From Vicia villosa (taxonomy: Eukaryota; Streptophyta; Magnoliopsida; Fabales; Fabaceae): DNA of 64,000 bases. Both the position numbers and the translations under genes were made by a program. Below, piece by piece: positions 60,804 through 64,000 of the stretch. The notes beneath the pieces were generated by a model that was not told where the DNA came from, did not search any database, and saw only the letters and a list, made by a program, of their open reading frames with translations. Position 1 is the stretch's first letter. Every line of letters begins with the position of its first letter. The stretch spans positions 30,715,806 through 30,779,805 of the forward strand of contig NC_081183.1 of assembly GCF_029867415.1 (NCBI RefSeq). The letters run 5' to 3'.

Positions 60804-62826
60804 ATGCTTTCTTCGTCGAATACTCCAAGAAGAGAAATGTCATATGCTCATCTTGTTCATCGCAAACACGGGTACTCTCCTTTGAAGACATGTTCTATTC
60901 TGTCAACGGAACTGGAAGTTCTTTGTGAATCATCGGTAGATTTTGAAAACCTAAGGATATATGGTTTCAATACAAATGTTGAAACGATGGAACAAGGTTG
61001 GTCAAACTACCTTGAAATATTGGTTGGACCAATATATCCTGAATTTGTAAAGGATTTCTGGGTTCATGCAACGGTTACTCCAACTGCTATCATCTCTTTT
61101 GTGTTAGGGCATGAGGTTGTGATAACTGAGAAGTTGATCAGAAAGCTGTACAATCTGGAGGATGAAGAAGGAATCACAGGTGCTCTTCCTGGAAGAGTTG
61201 ATTGGGAAATAGTTGATAAAGAAATATCTACTGCTTCTGGTGTTGCATCTCATCAAACTGGTTCGTTGAAGCCGTTCTACAGAGTTTGGGCTGAGATTAT
61301 TCTAGGATCTCTCTATCATAGAAAACGACCCTTTACCTCTACATATATAAATCTAGATCAGAAGTTTGCTCTTTTCTGCATTGGAAAAGGAAATGAAGTT
61401 AATATCTCAAGCATTCTTTTTCAACATTTGAAAATGAATATTGAAGAATCACGAGATGAAGAATGCAAGAAGTATCCAGATTTCAAGAAGAATGCCATTC
61501 CTCTTGCCAGAATGATTTCAGACATTCTGATAGAAAGTGACATGTTGGAACTTTTGAAAACGGTTGGTACGCCAAAGTTCTTTTGTGTCAGTCAAGGACA
61601 CATTCTGAATGCTTTTGACCTACAAAGGATGTGTCTGATTGAGAAGGTAACTTCTGTTCCCAGAATATTTCCAGATATTCTGACGAGAAGAGTTCCTGTT
61701 GAAGGTTTTGCTCATTTGTTCAAAGAAGAGCCTGACAAGGCTGTTAAGTGTTATCTGAAGTCTTCTGTCAAAGCTCAATCTTCTGTTGATCCTGCATGGA
61801 TTCGAGGAAGAGTTCTTCCTTCTCTGGCTGAGTAGCAGAAGAAGGAACTGAAGAAGAAAGAAACAAGGTTGAAGAGAAAAGCTTCAGAAGAAGAAGCCAA
61901 GCAAGCTAAGAAGCAAAAGATCACATATGATCCTTACAAGGTAAATTCCAAAGAATTTCAAGAGAAGCGCATCAGGGAATCTTTCCGTGCTTTAAGAGCT
62001 GCTAGTTCCTCTCAGAAAAAGCCTCCTCCTTCTGAACCTCAAAATTCCCTCACCATCCCAAACAGTATCCAACCACCTCCTTCTACTCTTATCCTCAATC
62101 CCCAACCACTAAATGTCATTCCCCCCAACACCTTCTGATATTCCATCTTCATCTACCCTCACCATAAAATCTCCACCTTCTTTAACCCATTCTTTACCAT
62201 CCAGAAAATCCAACCCTTACTCCCTTATGTACCCTGACTATCGCTTCACTTTTTACCCTCCTGAACCCACCAATTCTATTGACTTTGCTTTGTTCAATTT
62301 AAAGTTCAGAAATAGGATGGAAATTCTGAGAGCTGCTCATGACTCCAAGCTGGATCATGTTGCTACTCGAGGCTTATGGAATCGCTTTAGAAAGGATTTT
62401 CAGAATGATGCACTGAACATCCAGAAGAGATGTGTTGCTGAAGCATCTGGATCTTCTGGTTACTGCTTGGATCTTGATGATGGTAAGTACTATCATCCTA
62501 TCAGAAAGTGGAGATCTCTTGAGGAGAAGAAGTTTGTGGATGAGTTGGAAGATGAACCATGTCTGACTATGGTTGTATGGAAGCCTCAATATCCTGTTCT
62601 GATTGGAGATTTCCAGTGGTTGTTCAACTGGCTAAGGGAGAATTCTTCTAAGAAGGCACCTAACATGGTCATTCCTAAAGTTGTCTACCCTTCAGAAGTT
62701 GCTGCTCCCATTCATCCAGAGAATCTGGCTGAGATTCTTCAAGCTCTAGAGAATGAAGATTCTGAGATCCCTGATCTAGAATATGTTGAAGATGCTTCTG
62801 TGTCAGAAGCTGATGCTGAGAAGTAA
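60804..62826 (+). pseudogene. SIRE-3 env-like ORF
   Basis: Largest open part is 60804-61835 (343 codons), the least interrupted env-like N-terminal half here. It has GPIYPEFVKDFWVHATVTP, LYHRKRPF and a conserved PRIFPDI segment, and ends at a TAG (61833-61835). The same frame continues with a basic KRKASEEEAKQAKKQK stretch and a Pro/Ser-rich linker to 62138. A frameshift then brings in the second conserved region, with LWNRFRKDF, PIRKWRSLEEKKFVDELEDE, MVVWKPQYP and FNWLRENSS (62113-62826). Organisation parallels SIRE-1. No clear signal peptide or membrane anchor is visible, so an envelope role is not supported by the sequence. Confidence 0.85.
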
Positions 62827-62986
62827 GATGCTGAGAGTCATCCTGCTGAGGAAGTTCCTGTTCAGGAAAATCAAGATGTTCTAGCTTCTCGCTTCTTCTT
62901 CTTCTGCTGAACCCTTCGTTCTGGTGAACGCTATCAAGGCCTTTCAACAGAATCAAGATGTTCTAGCTTCTCGCTTGGATAAGCAT
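62827..62986 (+). other. SIRE-3 env-like tail with short internal duplication
   Basis: Continues the env-like homology out of frame. GATGTTCTAGCTTCTCGCTT occurs twice (62873-62892 and about 62957-62976), and a TTC repeat sits between them. SIRE-1 has one counterpart. The region is cut at 62987. Confidence 0.6.
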
Positions 62987-64000
62987 TGTAGATGTTTTGA
63001 TTGGCTGCATTTTGTGGTAAAACATTCATGTGTATTTTGTTGTCTTGACTAAGGTCATGATATGTGGAGTATAGTGTTAAAGGTTATGCAAGTTCTGGTT
63101 GTGTAAGCTAATACATGCTGTGAGTTGGATGTCATGCTCGATGTCATGACATCAGTGTTTGACAGCAGTAGCTGCTATATTTAGCTGTCACGCGCCTGCT
63201 GAGCTGGAATATAAAGATTCAGTAAGTACTCAAAAGATGCAGAATATTCTATGGAATATTATGCAATCCTATGTGACACAGGTTTAAAGGTCAAGAGAAT
63301 CAAGATTAGAATATTCGAGAATTATGCAGTTTCTAATTTAGGAGATAAATTAGGAAACTTATGATTGAAGACCTTGTTTTTAGCAGAAAGTTTTCTGTGA
63401 TTTGTAACAGCAAGGAGTGCTGCGATTTTAAGCCCAAGTCCAACTAGGATCAGGTTATATATAGGAATCTTTGTAGCCTTGTAAACCTAACGAATACAAT
63501 GTAGTCATTAGGGTTTGTTGTGTAAGTGGACCACCCAGGTTGTGGGATGGTCACTGATTTGTGCCTCGAAGCCTATAGGTAAGAGGTTTGTTTTATTCAC
63601 TCAGAAGCTGTAAAGCAATGAGTGGAGTTGTGTGCTTGGAGGAAGCTTTGAAGCAACTCTAAGATATGTTTATTTGTGTGCTTTGAATGTTGGTGATTAA
63701 GCCGTCGATGCAGTGGCTGAGTTGTTGACTGCTAGACATCATTGCTATGATTGGGAGTGGAATGGAGATATTCCATATCTAGGGAGAACCTAGGTAGAGG
63801 GGTCATTGGGTAGTGATTAAGTGAGGAGTTGTAAACTGGGAGTTTAGCTCTGAATTGATACTGCTAATAGTGGACTTCATCCCTGGCTTGGTATGCCCCC
63901 AGAGTAGGTTAGTTAGAACCGAACTGGGTAAACAATTCTCTGTGTTATTTATGTTTCTGCATTGTTTATTTGTAAGTTTAGTTTGGATGTCATAACATCA
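62987..64000 (+). mobile_element. LTR-like element, left end only
   Basis: Begins TGTAGATGTTTTGATTGGC immediately after the SIRE-3 base block AGCAT and is unlike SIRE sequence. It contains a TATA-like GTTATATATAGG near 63454, a downstream leader-like stretch and no ORF, as expected of an LTR. It runs off the window, so its length, family and TSD cannot be confirmed. Confidence 0.5.

Larger units (their letters stand above)
55272..62986 (+). mobile_element. SIRE-3: nearly complete SIRE/Maximus copia element without visible 3' LTR
   Basis: LTR 55272-56403, PBS-like TTGACATCAGAACTCC, gag, a remnant of protease, large deletion of the integrase core, RT and RNase H (58425-60302), and env-like ORF (60804-62826). 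It runs into another LTR-like element at 62987, so its 3' end lies beyond the window or is lost. Its sequence is close to SIRE-1 and SIRE-2. Confidence 0.94.

Noticed and set aside
60804..62826. Plant endogenous virus or true envelope glycoprotein
   Set aside because: No signal peptide, transmembrane anchor or fusion-like segment is visible. The region is a charged, Pro/Ser-rich protein typical of the SIRE extra ORF.

Overview
The window looks like intergenic DNA from a large, repeat-rich plant genome. A legume is most likely, and a Fabeae-type genome (pea/vetch/lentil group) would fit best. The reasons are SIRE/Maximus-type Ty1-copia elements with an extra env-like ORF, very long Ogre/Tat-type LTRs with a TGGCGACTCTGCTGGGG primer site, a Cassandra TRIM with 5S-rRNA-like LTRs, AT-rich flanks and long (TA)n tracts. 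The species assignment is an inference. I found no host protein-coding gene. Every recognisable coding stretch is a retrotransposon fragment, and nearly all are broken by stops, frameshifts or insertions.

Layout. 1-635 is unrecognised. 636-5835 is copy A of an old segmental duplication. It holds a 5'-truncated LINE interrupted by a CACTA element (itself hit by two foldback elements in TA repeats) and by a PIF/Harbinger MITE. 5840-27174 is a permuted SIRE element (SIRE-1) in the order pol tail, env-like ORF, one LTR, PBS, gag. A 13.3 kb non-autonomous Ogre-like element (7244-20520, minus strand) is inserted in its env-like ORF, and a solo LTR (25146-26773) in its gag. 27182-30290 is a second copy (C) of the CACTA/LINE segment, so SIRE-1 is bracketed by direct copies of the same locus. 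30892-33300 is the ORF1/endonuclease half of another LINE, followed by a Mutator-type MITE. 34180-47933 is copy B of the segmental duplication, carrying a minus-strand Ty1-copia element (34441-41235, with a hAT element inside), the LINE again, a rearranged Cassandra and a gypsy-like solo LTR. 47934-50794 is SIRE-2 (LTR plus gag). 50795-55271 holds a minisatellite and an Ogre-type solo LTR. 55272-62986 is SIRE-3 (LTR, gag, partial protease, RT, RNase H, env-like ORF). 62987-64000 is the start of another LTR-like element.

Several elements have exact terminal structures and target-site duplications (TSDs): Ogre-like GTACT, solo LTR CCTTC, hAT GCAAAAAG, Mutator MITE ATAAAATAA, CACTA TTT, Harbinger TTA, minus-strand copia AAAAA. 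This lets the nesting order be read.

The most unusual signal is the internal region of the Ogre-like element (10202-17456). It has no recognisable gag or pol. It is largely built of at least seven different tandem-repeat families, and in each one the unit contains a short self-complementary hairpin. In several families the two hairpin arms differ between units in matching, compensatory ways. That suggests selected RNA/DNA structure or a palindrome-maintaining mutational process, and it is the best candidate here for something undescribed. A second candidate is a conserved G-box plus TATA arrangement upstream of the env-like ORF in both SIRE copies, which looks like an internal promoter.
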